NCBI GenBank assembly: GCA_946534455.1
Contig: CAMNCR010000210.1
Location: forward strand, 1 to 11,735
Length of the DNA: 11,735 bases
Direction: 5' to 3'
From: an uncultured Clostridia bacterium
Lineage (GTDB): Bacteria; Bacillota; Clostridia; Christensenellales; Aristaeellaceae
Shown: in pieces, positions 1 through 7,375 of the stretch
How positions within the stretch are numbered: position 1 is the stretch's first letter
Layout of the letters: the number at the start of each line of letters is the position of its first letter
Program-made: the position numbers and the translations under genes
The notes under the pieces: model-generated
The model's database searches: none
What the model saw: only the letters and a program-made list of their open reading frames with translations
Told to the model about the DNA's origin: nothing

Positions 1-335
1 CCGAGATCCGCCGCGTCAAACTGCAGCGCGGACATGCCGGCCGGCAGCGCGGCACGGACCCGGGTCAGGGAGCTCCACCAGTAATCATGATTTCCCTTGC
101 ACAGGATCTTTCTTCCGGGCAGCCGCCCGATGATCTCCAGATCCTGCCGCGCCTCCCGCAGCTGCATGGCCCAGCTGATATCCCCGGGAATCAGCACCGT
201 ATCCTCCTCCGTCACCGTCCGGCGCCAGTTCTCCTCAATATGAAAAAAATGCCTGTCCCACTGCGCACCAAATACGTCCATCGGCTTATCCGCGCCTCCG
301 GACATATGCAGGTCCCCAATGGCAAACAGGCTCAT
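1..335 (-). CDS. Metallophosphoesterase, partial (C-terminus off the left edge)
   Basis: Calcineurin-like metallophosphoesterase, probably a soluble cytoplasmic dimetal phosphohydrolase; the substrate is unknown. The visible 111 residues carry the first three family motifs intact: GDLH (D8 and H10), GD at residues 51-52 in GDISWAM, and GNHDYWW (N82, H83, D84). The GDISWAM and NHDYWW wording matches a phosphoesterase family common in Clostridia (recalled, not searched). The start ATG at 335 follows an AAGGAG ribosome binding site four bases upstream, and no signal peptide is visible. It begins 29 bases after the zinc-ribbon gene stops and has no promoter of its own, so the two are probably cotranscribed. 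The C-terminal metal-binding histidines lie outside the window, so an intact active site cannot be confirmed. Confidence 0.9.
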   Translation of the reverse strand, partial: MSLFAIGDLHMSGGADKPMDVFGAQWDRHFFHIEENWRRTVTEEDTVLIPGDISWAMQLREARQDLEIIGRLPGRKILCKGNHDYWWSSLTRVRAALPAGMSALQFDAADL

Positions 336-364
336 TTTTCTCCTTCTGCGGCGCCTCAGGACGG

Positions 365-787
365 TTACAGATCCTCTTCCTGTTCGTCCTTTTCCGCCTG
401 ACGTTCCTCATCCTCCATCACGTCATCCAGGCTCAGCTCGTTCTCAATCTCGCCGAACTCCTGGCTGGGGATTTCGGAATCCTCCTCCACATCCGGAATG
501 ATTTCATCCATCCCGCTGACCGCATCCATGTCTCCGATGGTATCGGTATCCACGGTTTCGCCCTCCGACAGCTCCTCGTCCGGCGTGCTGTTGCTCTTGT
601 TCATTTCCTTCAGGCAGAAAAGGCATACGTCCTTCCCCGGGAGCGCAGGCGCCTCATTGCAGATGCTGCAGAGCTCCACCTCTTCCTCCCGGCTGTCTCC
701 CTTCATCTCGCGCTGGCAGACCTTGCACAGCTTTTCTCCTTCCAGGATATAGTTCAAATCGCAGCGAGGGCACTTCACAAGCCGCAT
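365..787 (-). CDS. Small double zinc-ribbon protein with long acidic tail, function unknown
   Basis: A 140-residue protein I cannot assign to a named function. The N-terminal 60 residues hold two matching zinc-ribbon-like modules, each CxxC-X11-CxxC: C6/C9/C21/C24 and C40/C43/C55/C58. Residues 65-140 are low-complexity and very acidic, about 32 Asp/Glu against one Arg and one Lys, so probably disordered. ATG at 787 is chosen because an AGGAGG site sits just upstream and the zinc ribbon starts at once (MRLVKCPRC). An in-frame GTG at 925 would add 46 residues, but it has a poor ribosome binding site and the added residues look like no domain. It is first in a unit with the metallophosphoesterase, behind a strong promoter and a long leader. 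Binding to nucleic acid or to a basic protein is possible, but that is inference. Confidence 0.8.
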   Translation of the reverse strand: MRLVKCPRCDLNYILEGEKLCKVCQREMKGDSREEEVELCSICNEAPALPGKDVCLFCLKEMNKSNSTPDEELSEGETVDTDTIGDMDAVSGMDEIIPDVEEDSEIPSQEFGEIENELSLDDVMEDEERQAEKDEQEEDL

Positions 788-804
788 GTTTTTTCCTCCT
801 TTTA

Positions 805-925
805 CCACCCGAGCGGTTAATGCATCCACTTGCAGAGCGAACGTCCCCACTGGAAACCCACAGGAGAGCCACAGCTCCACCCCGCGTTCCCACATGACAA
901 AAGAGATCTCCCACAGGCTATCCAC
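805..925 (-). repeat. Helically phased GTGG motif series in the leader of the zinc-ribbon gene
   Basis: Nine GTGG tetramers occur on the minus strand and none on the plus strand. They read as CCAC on the plus strand starting at 805, 826, 847, 858, 869, 877, 890, 911 and 922. Leaving out 877, the steps are 21, 21, 11, 11, 21, 21 and 11 bases, close to multiples of one helical turn. Many copies extend to TGTGGG or AGTGGA. The 11-base steps are not codon multiples, so coding does not explain the spacing. The series lies downstream of the predicted transcription start. A multi-site protein-binding array is one reading; a structured or protein-bound RNA leader is the other. Confidence 0.6.
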
Positions 926-955
926 TTTCTTGACCAGGCGGGCTCTACGGCGGGA

Positions 956-984
956 ATTATACTACCGAAAAGGGGCCTGTGCAA
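956..984 (-). promoter_or_regulatory. Sigma-A promoter for the zinc-ribbon/metallophosphoesterase unit
   Basis: On the minus strand, TTGCAC (979-984) is separated by exactly 17 bases from a perfect TATAAT (956-961). The predicted start near 949 gives a leader of about 160 bases before the ATG at 787. The -35 box begins only about ten bases beyond the yihA stop codon. Confidence 0.8.
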
Positions 985-994
985 TAGGCAAACC

Positions 995-1591
995 CTATTT
1001 TTCCTCCGGTTCCGCCAGAATTCCTTCCACCGTCTCCAGCAGCTGCTCCCGGCCCGTGCCGTCCTCTCCGCTGAAGCAGATGATCTCCCAGGGCTGCACC
1101 AGCAGGGCCCGGCAGATCGGCGCCAGATATTTGCTCCGCGCCCCGCGGCTGATCTTGTCCGCCTTGGTCGCCACGACGGTAAAGGGAATGCCGGTTTCCC
1201 GGAGGAAGCGGTTCATCGTCCGGTCGTCCTCCGTGGGTTCATGCCGGATATCCACCAGGCAGAGCACATGCTTCAGCTCCTCCGCGGTGGTAAAATAATC
1301 CTGCATCATCGTCCCCCAGCGCAGCTTTTCCTTCTTGTCCACCTTCGCAAAGCCATATCCGGGCAGATCGATCAGGTGAAAAGCCTGATTGATCAGAAAA
1401 ATATTGATCAGACGGGTTTTCCCGGGCGTGGAGCTTGTCCTGGCCAGCTTATTCCTGCGGCACAGGCGGTTGATCAGCGTGCTTTTCCCTACGTTGCTCT
1501 TTCCCACGACGGCGATCTGCGGCAGTCCCCTGCCCGGAAAATCCCCATATGCCGCCAGGGAGGTGATAAAATCAGCCGAATTGATCTCCAT
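995..1591 (-). CDS. yihA: Ribosome biogenesis GTPase YihA/YsxC (EngB family)
   Basis: Circularly complete TRAFAC-class GTPase of 198 residues, the normal family length. In Bacillus subtilis (YsxC) and other bacteria the family is needed for late 50S subunit assembly. All motifs are visible: G1 GKSNVGKST (residues 30-38), the switch I threonine in TPGKTR (55-60), G3 DLPGYG (75-80), G4 TKAD (142-145), and a G5-like FSGEDG near the C-terminus. The DLPGYG form of G3 is characteristic of this family. ATG 1591 follows GGGAGGAG at good spacing. The gene lies 82 bases after lon, the same order as lonA-ysxC in Bacillus, and is the last gene of the tig-clpP-clpX-lon-yihA series. No clear terminator follows before the next promoter. 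The symbol engB or ysxC would serve equally well. Confidence 0.96.
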   Translation of the reverse strand: MEINSADFITSLAAYGDFPGRGLPQIAVVGKSNVGKSTLINRLCRRNKLARTSSTPGKTRLINIFLINQAFHLIDLPGYGFAKVDKKEKLRWGTMMQDYFTTAEELKHVLCLVDIRHEPTEDDRTMNRFLRETGIPFTVVATKADKISRGARSKYLAPICRALLVQPWEIICFSGEDGTGREQLLETVEGILAEPEEK

Positions 1592-1643
1592 GCTGTCTCC
1601 TCCCGTCCTTCTGTCCTTCCCTGTCCGGTCTTCCCCGGGGCGT

Positions 1644-1673
1644 GCTCCGGAAGCCGGAGGCCCGGCACGGAGC
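1644..1673 (-). promoter_or_regulatory. Strong RNA hairpin between lon and yihA
   Basis: Immediately after the lon stop codon, the minus-strand RNA can form a two-part stem. An outer 6-bp GCTCCG/CGGAGC (1668-1673 with 1644-1649) encloses a 5-bp GCCGG/CCGGC (1662-1666 with 1653-1657) and a four-base loop. No T-run follows, so it is not a standard intrinsic terminator. A role in mRNA end protection, processing or attenuation before yihA is possible. Confidence 0.5.
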
Positions 1674-3986
1674 TCAGTCCGGCAGCAGCGCGACCTCCAG
1701 CACCTGCTGGATCTGGCTCACCGGCACGACCTTAAAGCGCTCCAGCACCTCCGGCGGCACCTTTTCCAGATCCTTCCGGTTGTCTTCCGGAATCACCAGC
1801 GTCTTCATCCCCGCGCGGTAGGCGGCCAGGGTCTTTTCCTTCAGTCCGCCGATGGGCAGCACTCTGCCCCGCAGCGTCATTTCACCCGTCATCGCCACAT
1901 CCTGGCGAACCCGTCTCCCCGTCAGGGCGCTGACCAGCGCCGTGGTCATCGTCACGCCCGCGGACGGGCCGTCCTTGGGAACAGCGCCCTCCGGCACATG
2001 GATATGGATATCCAGCTGCTGATAGAAGTCCTGCTGAATGCCCAGCGCCTCGCTGTGGGCCCGAACCCAGCTGAAGGCCGCCTCCGCGGATTCCTTCATC
2101 ACGTCTCCCAGCTGGCCCGTCAGCTTCAGCGCGCCCTTCCCGGGCATCGAGGTGCATTCCACCTCCAGCATTTCTCCTCCGACGGAGGTCCAGGCCAGCC
2201 CGTTGACGACACCCACCCGGGGTTCCTTTTCCACGTCATCCCGGTGATACCGCGGCGCGCCCAGCATATCGCGAAGCCGGGCCACGTCCACGTGCACCTG
2301 CTTTTCCTCATGCTCCAGCATATACACGGCGGCTTTCCGGCACACCTTGCCCACGGTGCGCTCCAGCGTGCGCACCCCGGCCTCCCGGGTATAGTCCTCA
2401 ATCATCCGGCGCATGGCTTCCTCATCCACGGTCAGCGCGTCCGCCGTCAGGCCGTGAGCCTGAATCTGCTTGGGCAGCAGATGTCTGGAAAGAATCTCGA
2501 ATTTTTCCTGCTCCGTGTAGCTGGGCACCTCAATGAGCTCCATCCGGTCCAGCAGCGGGGCGGGAATACCCTCCATATCGTTGGCGGTGGTGATGAACAT
2601 CACCTTGCTCAGATCGAAGGGAAGCTCCAGATAATGGTCCCGGAACGCGTTGTTCTGTTCCGCGTCCAGCACCTCCAGCATGGCGGAGGCCGGATCCCCC
2701 CGGAAATCCCCGCTCATCTTGTCGATCTCATCAAACAGGAACACCGGATTCATGGTGCCGGCCTGCTTCATGCCCGCAATGATTCTGCCGGGAATGGCGC
2801 CGATATACGTTCTCCGGTGACCCCGGATCTCCGCCTCATCCCGGACGCCGCCCAGGCTCATCTGAACGAACTTCCGGCCAACCGCCTCCGCAATTGCGCG
2901 GACGATGCTGGTTTTTCCCACGCCGGGAGGGCCCACAAAGCAGAGAATCGGTCCCTTCATATCCTGCTTCATGCGCAGCACGGCCAGGTATTCGATGATT
3001 CTCTCCTTGACCTCCTCCATGCCGAAGTGGTCGCGGTCCAGCACCGCCTTCGCCTGCTTCAGATCCAGGTTGTCCGTCGTCTCCTGGCCCCACGGAAGAT
3101 CCAGGATCCATTCAATATAGGTCTGGCTGATGTTGCTTTCCGGGCTGCCCGGAGCCATCCGGCTCATCCGGTCCAGCTCCTTCTCGCATTTGGCCCGGGC
3201 CTCCTCGTTCAGAGGCGTCTTTTCCATCCGCTCCCGGAGCTCGTTGGTATCCTGATCGTTCCGGTCCCCCAGCTCGTCCTGAATCGCCTTGATCTGCTCG
3301 CGCAGATAATAGTCCTTCTGATTCTGCTCCACCTGCCGCTTGACCCGGGCCTGAATCTGCCTCTCCCGGTCCGCCATTTCAGATTCGCGCATCAGGATTT
3401 CGCAGATTTTCTCCAGCCGCTTCAGGGGATCCAGCTCCTCCAGCAGCGCCAGACGCTCCTCCAGCTTCGTCAGCAGATTGGCCCCCAGCATATCCGCGAT
3501 TTCCCCGGGCTTTTCCATGCCCCGGACGGTATCCACCGCTTCGGGGCCGATCCGCTGCGAGGTTTTCGCAAATTCCTCGAAGAGATCCTGGCTGGTGCGC
3601 ACCAGCGCCCTGGACTCCGCGGAGCGGGGCACGCGATCCTTATGCACCAGCACCCGGCCCATCAGCACCGGATCCTCGCTGAGCATCTCCTGCAGGATGC
3701 CTCTCTGCCCTGCTTCCACCAGCACGCGAAGGTTTTCCCCGGGCAGGTTCATCACCTGCCGGATTTCGGCGATGACGCCAACCTCCCGCAGATCCCTGGC
3801 GGATGGCTCCTCCACCTCTTCCTTTTTCTGCGTGAGCAGGAATACCCGCTGTCCGTCGGTCAGTCCCTTTTCCAGCGCCAGAATGCTCTTGGGCCTTCCC
3901 ACATCAAAATGCAGCACCGTTCCCGGAAAAAGCATCAGCCCCTTCAGCGGGATAATCGGCAGATCCATCATCTTCTGGTTTGGCAT
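1674..3986 (-). CDS. lon: ATP-dependent endopeptidase Lon (LonA type)
   Basis: Cytoplasmic AAA+ serine protease of 770 residues that unfolds and degrades damaged and regulatory proteins. The order of domains is: N-terminal substrate-binding domain beginning LPIIPLKGLMLFPG; coiled region around 180-260; AAA+ module with Walker A GPPGVGKT (352-359) and Walker B FLFDEIDKM near 413-423; C-terminal protease domain with catalytic Ser675 in DGPSAGV and Lys718 in GGLKEK. Both offsets match E. coli Lon (S679, K722), and no membrane segment is seen, so this is LonA rather than LonB. ATG 3986 follows a modest AAAGGA site and gives the expected N-terminus. It starts 19 bases after clpX, behind a small hairpin that holds the clpX stop codon in its loop. 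No key residue is missing. Confidence 0.98.
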   Translation of the reverse strand: MPNQKMMDLPIIPLKGLMLFPGTVLHFDVGRPKSILALEKGLTDGQRVFLLTQKKEEVEEPSARDLREVGVIAEIRQVMNLPGENLRVLVEAGQRGILQEMLSEDPVLMGRVLVHKDRVPRSAESRALVRTSQDLFEEFAKTSQRIGPEAVDTVRGMEKPGEIADMLGANLLTKLEERLALLEELDPLKRLEKICEILMRESEMADRERQIQARVKRQVEQNQKDYYLREQIKAIQDELGDRNDQDTNELRERMEKTPLNEEARAKCEKELDRMSRMAPGSPESNISQTYIEWILDLPWGQETTDNLDLKQAKAVLDRDHFGMEEVKERIIEYLAVLRMKQDMKGPILCFVGPPGVGKTSIVRAIAEAVGRKFVQMSLGGVRDEAEIRGHRRTYIGAIPGRIIAGMKQAGTMNPVFLFDEIDKMSGDFRGDPASAMLEVLDAEQNNAFRDHYLELPFDLSKVMFITTANDMEGIPAPLLDRMELIEVPSYTEQEKFEILSRHLLPKQIQAHGLTADALTVDEEAMRRMIEDYTREAGVRTLERTVGKVCRKAAVYMLEHEEKQVHVDVARLRDMLGAPRYHRDDVEKEPRVGVVNGLAWTSVGGEMLEVECTSMPGKGALKLTGQLGDVMKESAEAAFSWVRAHSEALGIQQDFYQQLDIHIHVPEGAVPKDGPSAGVTMTTALVSALTGRRVRQDVAMTGEMTLRGRVLPIGGLKEKTLAAYRAGMKTLVIPEDNRKDLEKVPPEVLERFKVVPVSQIQQVLEVALLPD

Positions 3987-3999
3987 AGTATCCTTTCGT

Positions 4000-4015
4000 C
4001 GCGTCTCAGGACGCG
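4000..4015 (-). promoter_or_regulatory. Small hairpin around the clpX stop codon, just before the lon ribosome binding site
   Basis: On the minus strand CGCGTC and GACGCG form a 6-bp stem with a four-base CTGA loop that contains the clpX TGA stop. The lon AAAGGA site begins three bases after the stem. A ribosome finishing clpX would melt it, which could couple lon translation to clpX. This is inference from position. Confidence 0.35.
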
Positions 4016-5346
4016 TCTGTCTGTTTCTTTCGCTTTCCCATGTTTTCAGGCGGAGCTCCCGCCGCGTTCCGGATCAGCTTCGGCTTGCCTCCCGTCACCG
4101 CGTCCAGGGTGATGACGCACTCGGACACGTCCGGCATGCCGGGCAGCTCGAACATGGTATCCAGCATGCAGTCCTCAATGATCGCCCGCAGGCCGCGGGC
4201 GCCGCATTTGCGCTGGATCGCCTGCCGCGCTATTTCACGCACAGCCTCCTCCTCAAAGGTAAGCCGGATGCCGTCCATGTCCAGCAGCGCCTCATACTGG
4301 CGGCACAGCGCATTCCTGGGCTCCCGCAGGATGCGGATCAGCGCCTCCTCGTCCAGCCCGTCCAGGGTGACGACAATGGGAAGCCGGCCCACGAATTCCG
4401 GAATCAGGCCGTACTTGGTCAGATCCTCCGGCCGCACATCCTTCAGCGCGTCCGTCCTGGACGGATCCCGCTGGCTCTGCACCTCCGCGCCAAAGCCCAG
4501 GGTCTTCTTGCCGATTCGGTTTTCGATGATCGGAACCAGACCGTCAAAGGCGCCGCCGCAGATGAAGAGGATATTCGTCGTATCGATCCGGATCATTTCC
4601 TGATGCGGATGCTTCCTGCCCCCCTGGGGCGGAACGGAGGCCTCGGTTCCCTCCAGAATCTTCAGCAGGGCCTGCTGAACCCCTTCGCCGCTGACGTCCC
4701 GGGTGATGGACATGTTTTCACCCTTGCGGGCGATCTTGTCGATTTCATCGATATAGACGATGCCGCGCTGGGCCTTCTCAATGTCCCAGTCTGCGGCCTG
4801 AATCAGCTTCAGCAGAATCGTCTCCACGTCGTCGCCCACATAGCCCGCCTCGGTCACGCTGGTCGCGTCGGCGATGGCAAAGGGAACATCCAGCACCCTC
4901 GCCAGATTCTGGGCCAGATAGGTCTTGCCGCTTCCGGTCGGGCCCAGCAGCAGGATGTTGCTCTTCTGCAGCTCCACGTCCCCGTCCTTCTGCGTGCGGG
5001 AGATGCGCTTATAGTGATTGTACACCGCCACGCTCAGCGCCCGTTTGGCCCGCTCCTGCCCAATGACGTACTCATCCAGCGTCTGCTTGATTTCCGAAGG
5101 CAGCGGGGGCTCCAGGCCGGCGGCGGCATGCTTTCCGCGCTTTCCGGTGCCATTGCGGGCCGGCTGCGCGCCGCTGCTCTCCCCGTCGAAGGGAAAGCCT
5201 TCCTCGCCCATGATATCGTTGCACAGCTCCACGCACTCGTTGCAGATGAAGACATTGGGACCCGCAATCAGCCGTGCCACCTGCGCCTGCGTCTTCCCGC
5301 AGAAGGAACAGCGGGGCATCTTTCCAGAATAGCTGTTATTGGCCAT
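4006..5346 (-). CDS. clpX: ATP-dependent Clp protease ATP-binding subunit ClpX
   Basis: Hexameric AAA+ unfoldase, 446 residues, that feeds substrates to ClpP. In order: N-terminal zinc-binding domain with C13/C16 and C35/C38; a variable linker (about 47-78, rich in Gly/Ala/Lys); Walker A GPTGSGKT (135-142); pore-1 loop GYVG (168-171); Walker B IVYIDEID (196-203); RKH loop (244-246); ClpP-docking loop as LGF (283-285) in place of IGF; the arginine in PEFVGR (321); and sensor 2 GARGLR (382-387). ATG 5346 is preferred over an upstream in-frame ATG at 5382 because GGAG lies seven bases before it and the protein then begins like other ClpX proteins. The start overlaps the clpP end by 11 bases, which suggests translational coupling of the two partner subunits. 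Confidence 0.97.
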   Translation of the reverse strand: MANNSYSGKMPRCSFCGKTQAQVARLIAGPNVFICNECVELCNDIMGEEGFPFDGESSGAQPARNGTGKRGKHAAAGLEPPLPSEIKQTLDEYVIGQERAKRALSVAVYNHYKRISRTQKDGDVELQKSNILLLGPTGSGKTYLAQNLARVLDVPFAIADATSVTEAGYVGDDVETILLKLIQAADWDIEKAQRGIVYIDEIDKIARKGENMSITRDVSGEGVQQALLKILEGTEASVPPQGGRKHPHQEMIRIDTTNILFICGGAFDGLVPIIENRIGKKTLGFGAEVQSQRDPSRTDALKDVRPEDLTKYGLIPEFVGRLPIVVTLDGLDEEALIRILREPRNALCRQYEALLDMDGIRLTFEEEAVREIARQAIQRKCGARGLRAIIEDCMLDTMFELPGMPDVSECVITLDAVTGGKPKLIRNAAGAPPENMGKRKKQTDAS

Positions 5347-5941
5347 GTTGATTCTCCGTTTTCCGGGGCTGGTAAATCTCATCGATGATGTGATATTCCA
5401 GCGCCTCCTCCGCGCTCATGAAGTAATCGCGCTCCACATCCGCCTGAAGCTTCTTGACAGTCTGCCCTGTCATCTCCGCCATCATGGCAATCATCTTCTT
5501 CTTCGTCTTCATCAGCCACTCCGCGCGGATCGCCACATCCGTCGCCTGTCCCTGCGCGCCGCCCAGGGGCTGATGAATCATGACCTCCGCGTTGGGCAGG
5601 GCCAGGCGCTTTCCCTTTTCCCCCGCCATGAGCAGAAAGGCGCCCATGCTGGCGGCCATGCCGACGCAGACCGTACGGACCTGCGGCCGGATATACTGCA
5701 TGGTGTCGTAGATCGCCATGCCCGCCGTCACCGATCCGCCGGGGCTGTTGATGTACAGGCTGATGTCGCTGTCCGGGTCCTCCATCTCCAGGAAGAGCAG
5801 CTGCGCGACCACCAGGTTGGCGGTGTCATCCGTGATTTCTCCGCCCAGAAACACGATCCGATCCTTCAGCAGGCGGGAATAGATATCATAGGATCTTTCT
5901 CCGCGGTTCGTCTGTTCAATGACCATCGGTACCAGTGGCAT
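5336..5941 (-). CDS. clpP: ATP-dependent Clp protease proteolytic subunit ClpP
   Basis: Self-compartmentalising serine peptidase, 201 residues, the usual length; it forms tetradecamers that dock ClpX and other Clp ATPases. The catalytic triad is intact: Ser98 in GMAASMGA, His123 in EVMIHQPLGG and Asp173 in ERDYFM. The oxyanion-region SPGGSVTAG is at 66-74. The N-terminus (MPLVPMVIEQTNRGERSYDI) resembles Firmicutes ClpP, with the short processed segment before VIEQ. ATG 5941 has AGGAGG seven bases upstream. The gene follows tig after a hairpin-bearing gap of 51 bases and overlaps clpX. No separate promoter fits in that gap, so expression depends on read-through from tig or on a promoter inside tig. 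No CtsR-type tandem operator was recognised. Confidence 0.97.
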   Translation of the reverse strand: MPLVPMVIEQTNRGERSYDIYSRLLKDRIVFLGGEITDDTANLVVAQLLFLEMEDPDSDISLYINSPGGSVTAGMAIYDTMQYIRPQVRTVCVGMAASMGAFLLMAGEKGKRLALPNAEVMIHQPLGGAQGQATDVAIRAEWLMKTKKKMIAMMAEMTGQTVKKLQADVERDYFMSAEEALEYHIIDEIYQPRKTENQHGQ

Positions 5942-5961
5942 AGGCTTTCCTCCTTTGACTG

Positions 5962-5984
5962 AAAAGGCGGCCCGTCGGGCCGCC
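5962..5984 (-). terminator. Terminator-like hairpin between tig and clpP
   Basis: The minus strand forms a perfect 8-bp stem, GGCGGCCC/GGGCCGCC (5977-5984 with 5966-5973), with a three-base GAC loop, followed by only four T residues and then CAGT. It starts 8 bases after the tig stop. The short T-run suggests partial termination or a 3'-end stabiliser rather than a complete stop, since clpP-clpX-lon-yihA lies beyond it. Confidence 0.65.
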
Positions 5985-5992
5985 GATATGCT

Positions 5993-7348
5993 TTATTCCG
6001 CGTCGTCTGTCGCCGCGCTGCCTTCCGCTTCCTGTTCCGTCTCCGGAGCAGGATCGGTCTTCTCGGTGACCTTCGCGCTTTCACGCATCTTTTCCAGAAC
6101 CTTGCGGATTTCCACGTTATCCTTCAGGTAATCCCGCTGCGCATCCGTCAGGGTCTTCTTCAGATCCTCCGCATCCCGGCCCATGGACTCTGCCTGCCGG
6201 CGGATTTCCTCCTCAATCTCCTCATCGGTGACCTCGGAAGGATTCTCCTTCCGGATGGCCTCCATGACCAGCTCCGTCCGCACCTGCTGTTCAGCCTGCG
6301 GACGGTAGCCCGCGCGGAGCTGCTCCATGGTCTGTCCGGTGTACTTCAGGAAATCCTCCATCCGCAGCCCCTGATATTTCATGTTCATTTCCATGTCCCG
6401 GATCGTATAATCCAGCTGATCCTCGATCATGGCGGCGGGCACATCCATCTGCGCGTTCTCGACCGCCTTAGCCACCACGGCGTTCTCAATCGCGTTCTGA
6501 TTGCTCTTCTCGATCTGCTCCTGCAGCTCGGCCTTCAGATGCTCCTTATACTCCGCAAAGGTATTGTATTCGCTGACGTCCGCGGCAAAATCGTCATCCA
6601 GCTCGGGCTTTTCAAGCACCTGGATGCCGTTCACCTTCACATGGAACACCGCCGCCTTGCCGGCCAGCTCCTCCGCGTGATACTGCTCCGGGAAGGTCAC
6701 ATTCAGGTCCTTCTCCTCGCCCAGGTTCATGCCCACCATCTGCTCTTCAAAGCCGGGGATGAACTGGTTGGAGCCGATCTTCAGGGTCTGTCCCTGCGCG
6801 GTACCGCCGTCAAAGGCAACGCCGTCCACCGTGCCGGCATAGTCCAGATTGACCGTGTCGCCCTCCTGGACGGGGCGGTCCTCCACCTCGACCATCCGGC
6901 TGACCTTTTCCCGCTCCTGCTCAATCCGGGCATCCACCATCTCGTCCGTCAGGTGCTGCAGGCGGGCCTCCACCTCCAGACCCATATAGTCTCCCAGGGT
7001 CACATCCGGCCGCACGAACACTTCCAGATGGAACTGCAGATCCTTGCCCGCGCCGATCTCATCGATCTGCACCTCCGGCTGATCCACAGGCTTCAGGTCG
7101 TATTCCTTCACCGCGTCCCGATAGGCATCCGGAAAAAGGGCGTCCACCGCGTCGTCATAGAAAACGCTTTCCCCGTAGAGCGTTTCGATCATCTTCCGCG
7201 GTGCCTTTCCGCGACGGAAGCCAGGCACGTTAATCCGGCCACGCATTTTCAGGAAAGCTTTCTGCAAAGCCTCATCAAACTGTTCTGCGGGGATGGTAAA
7301 GGTCAATTTTGCTTTATTGCTGGAAACCTTCTCGTAGCTGTGACTCAT
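5993..7348 (-). CDS. tig: Trigger factor, ribosome-associated chaperone and peptidyl-prolyl isomerase
   Basis: Chaperone of 451 residues that binds the ribosome next to the exit tunnel and shelters nascent chains. The ribosome-binding signature G43-F44-R45-R46-G47-K48 in the N-terminal domain sits at the same residues as in E. coli. A FKBP-like isomerase domain follows at about 161-245 (VQEGDTVNLDYAG through FHVKVNGIQ). The C-terminal helical arms end in an acidic Glu/Asp/Ala-rich tail of about 25 residues. ATG 7348 is chosen because AGGAGG lies eight bases upstream and MSHSYEKVSSNKAKL is a standard N-terminus. The same frame stays open up to 7549 but runs back through the promoter and terminator, so the longer form is rejected. 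It heads the protein quality-control cluster. Confidence 0.97.
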   Translation of the reverse strand: MSHSYEKVSSNKAKLTFTIPAEQFDEALQKAFLKMRGRINVPGFRRGKAPRKMIETLYGESVFYDDAVDALFPDAYRDAVKEYDLKPVDQPEVQIDEIGAGKDLQFHLEVFVRPDVTLGDYMGLEVEARLQHLTDEMVDARIEQEREKVSRMVEVEDRPVQEGDTVNLDYAGTVDGVAFDGGTAQGQTLKIGSNQFIPGFEEQMVGMNLGEEKDLNVTFPEQYHAEELAGKAAVFHVKVNGIQVLEKPELDDDFAADVSEYNTFAEYKEHLKAELQEQIEKSNQNAIENAVVAKAVENAQMDVPAAMIEDQLDYTIRDMEMNMKYQGLRMEDFLKYTGQTMEQLRAGYRPQAEQQVRTELVMEAIRKENPSEVTDEEIEEEIRRQAESMGRDAEDLKKTLTDAQRDYLKDNVEIRKVLEKMRESAKVTEKTDPAPETEQEAEGSAATDDAE

Positions 7349-7375
7349 GAATGAAACCTCCTGCTTCCTTTCAAA

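Noticed and set aside
788..925. N-terminal extension of the zinc-ribbon protein from the GTG at 925
   Set aside because: The frame is open, but it has no good ribosome binding site and no recognisable domain, while ATG 787 has an AGGAGG site right before the cysteine motif. The open frame remains a weak alternative explanation for part of the region.
805..925. The GTGG series as a cluster of DnaA boxes
   Set aside because: The best copies differ from TGTGGATAA at two or more positions and there is no AT-rich unwinding region or replication gene nearby.
983..999. Hairpin AATAGG/CCTATT at the yihA stop as a terminator
   Set aside because: The stem is only 6 bp and AT-rich, no T-run follows directly, and it overlaps the -35 box of the next promoter. 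Too weak to call.
1389..4112. A very long open frame on the plus strand, opposite lon
   Set aside because: It lies fully across lon, whose motifs and length are complete. The translation is rich in His, Leu, Gln and Arg with no domain, as expected from codon bias in GC-rich DNA.
3478..5388. Plus-strand open frame opposite clpX and the start of lon
   Set aside because: ClpX and Lon are complete on the minus strand. The plus-strand translation shows no domain and begins inside lon without a ribosome binding site.
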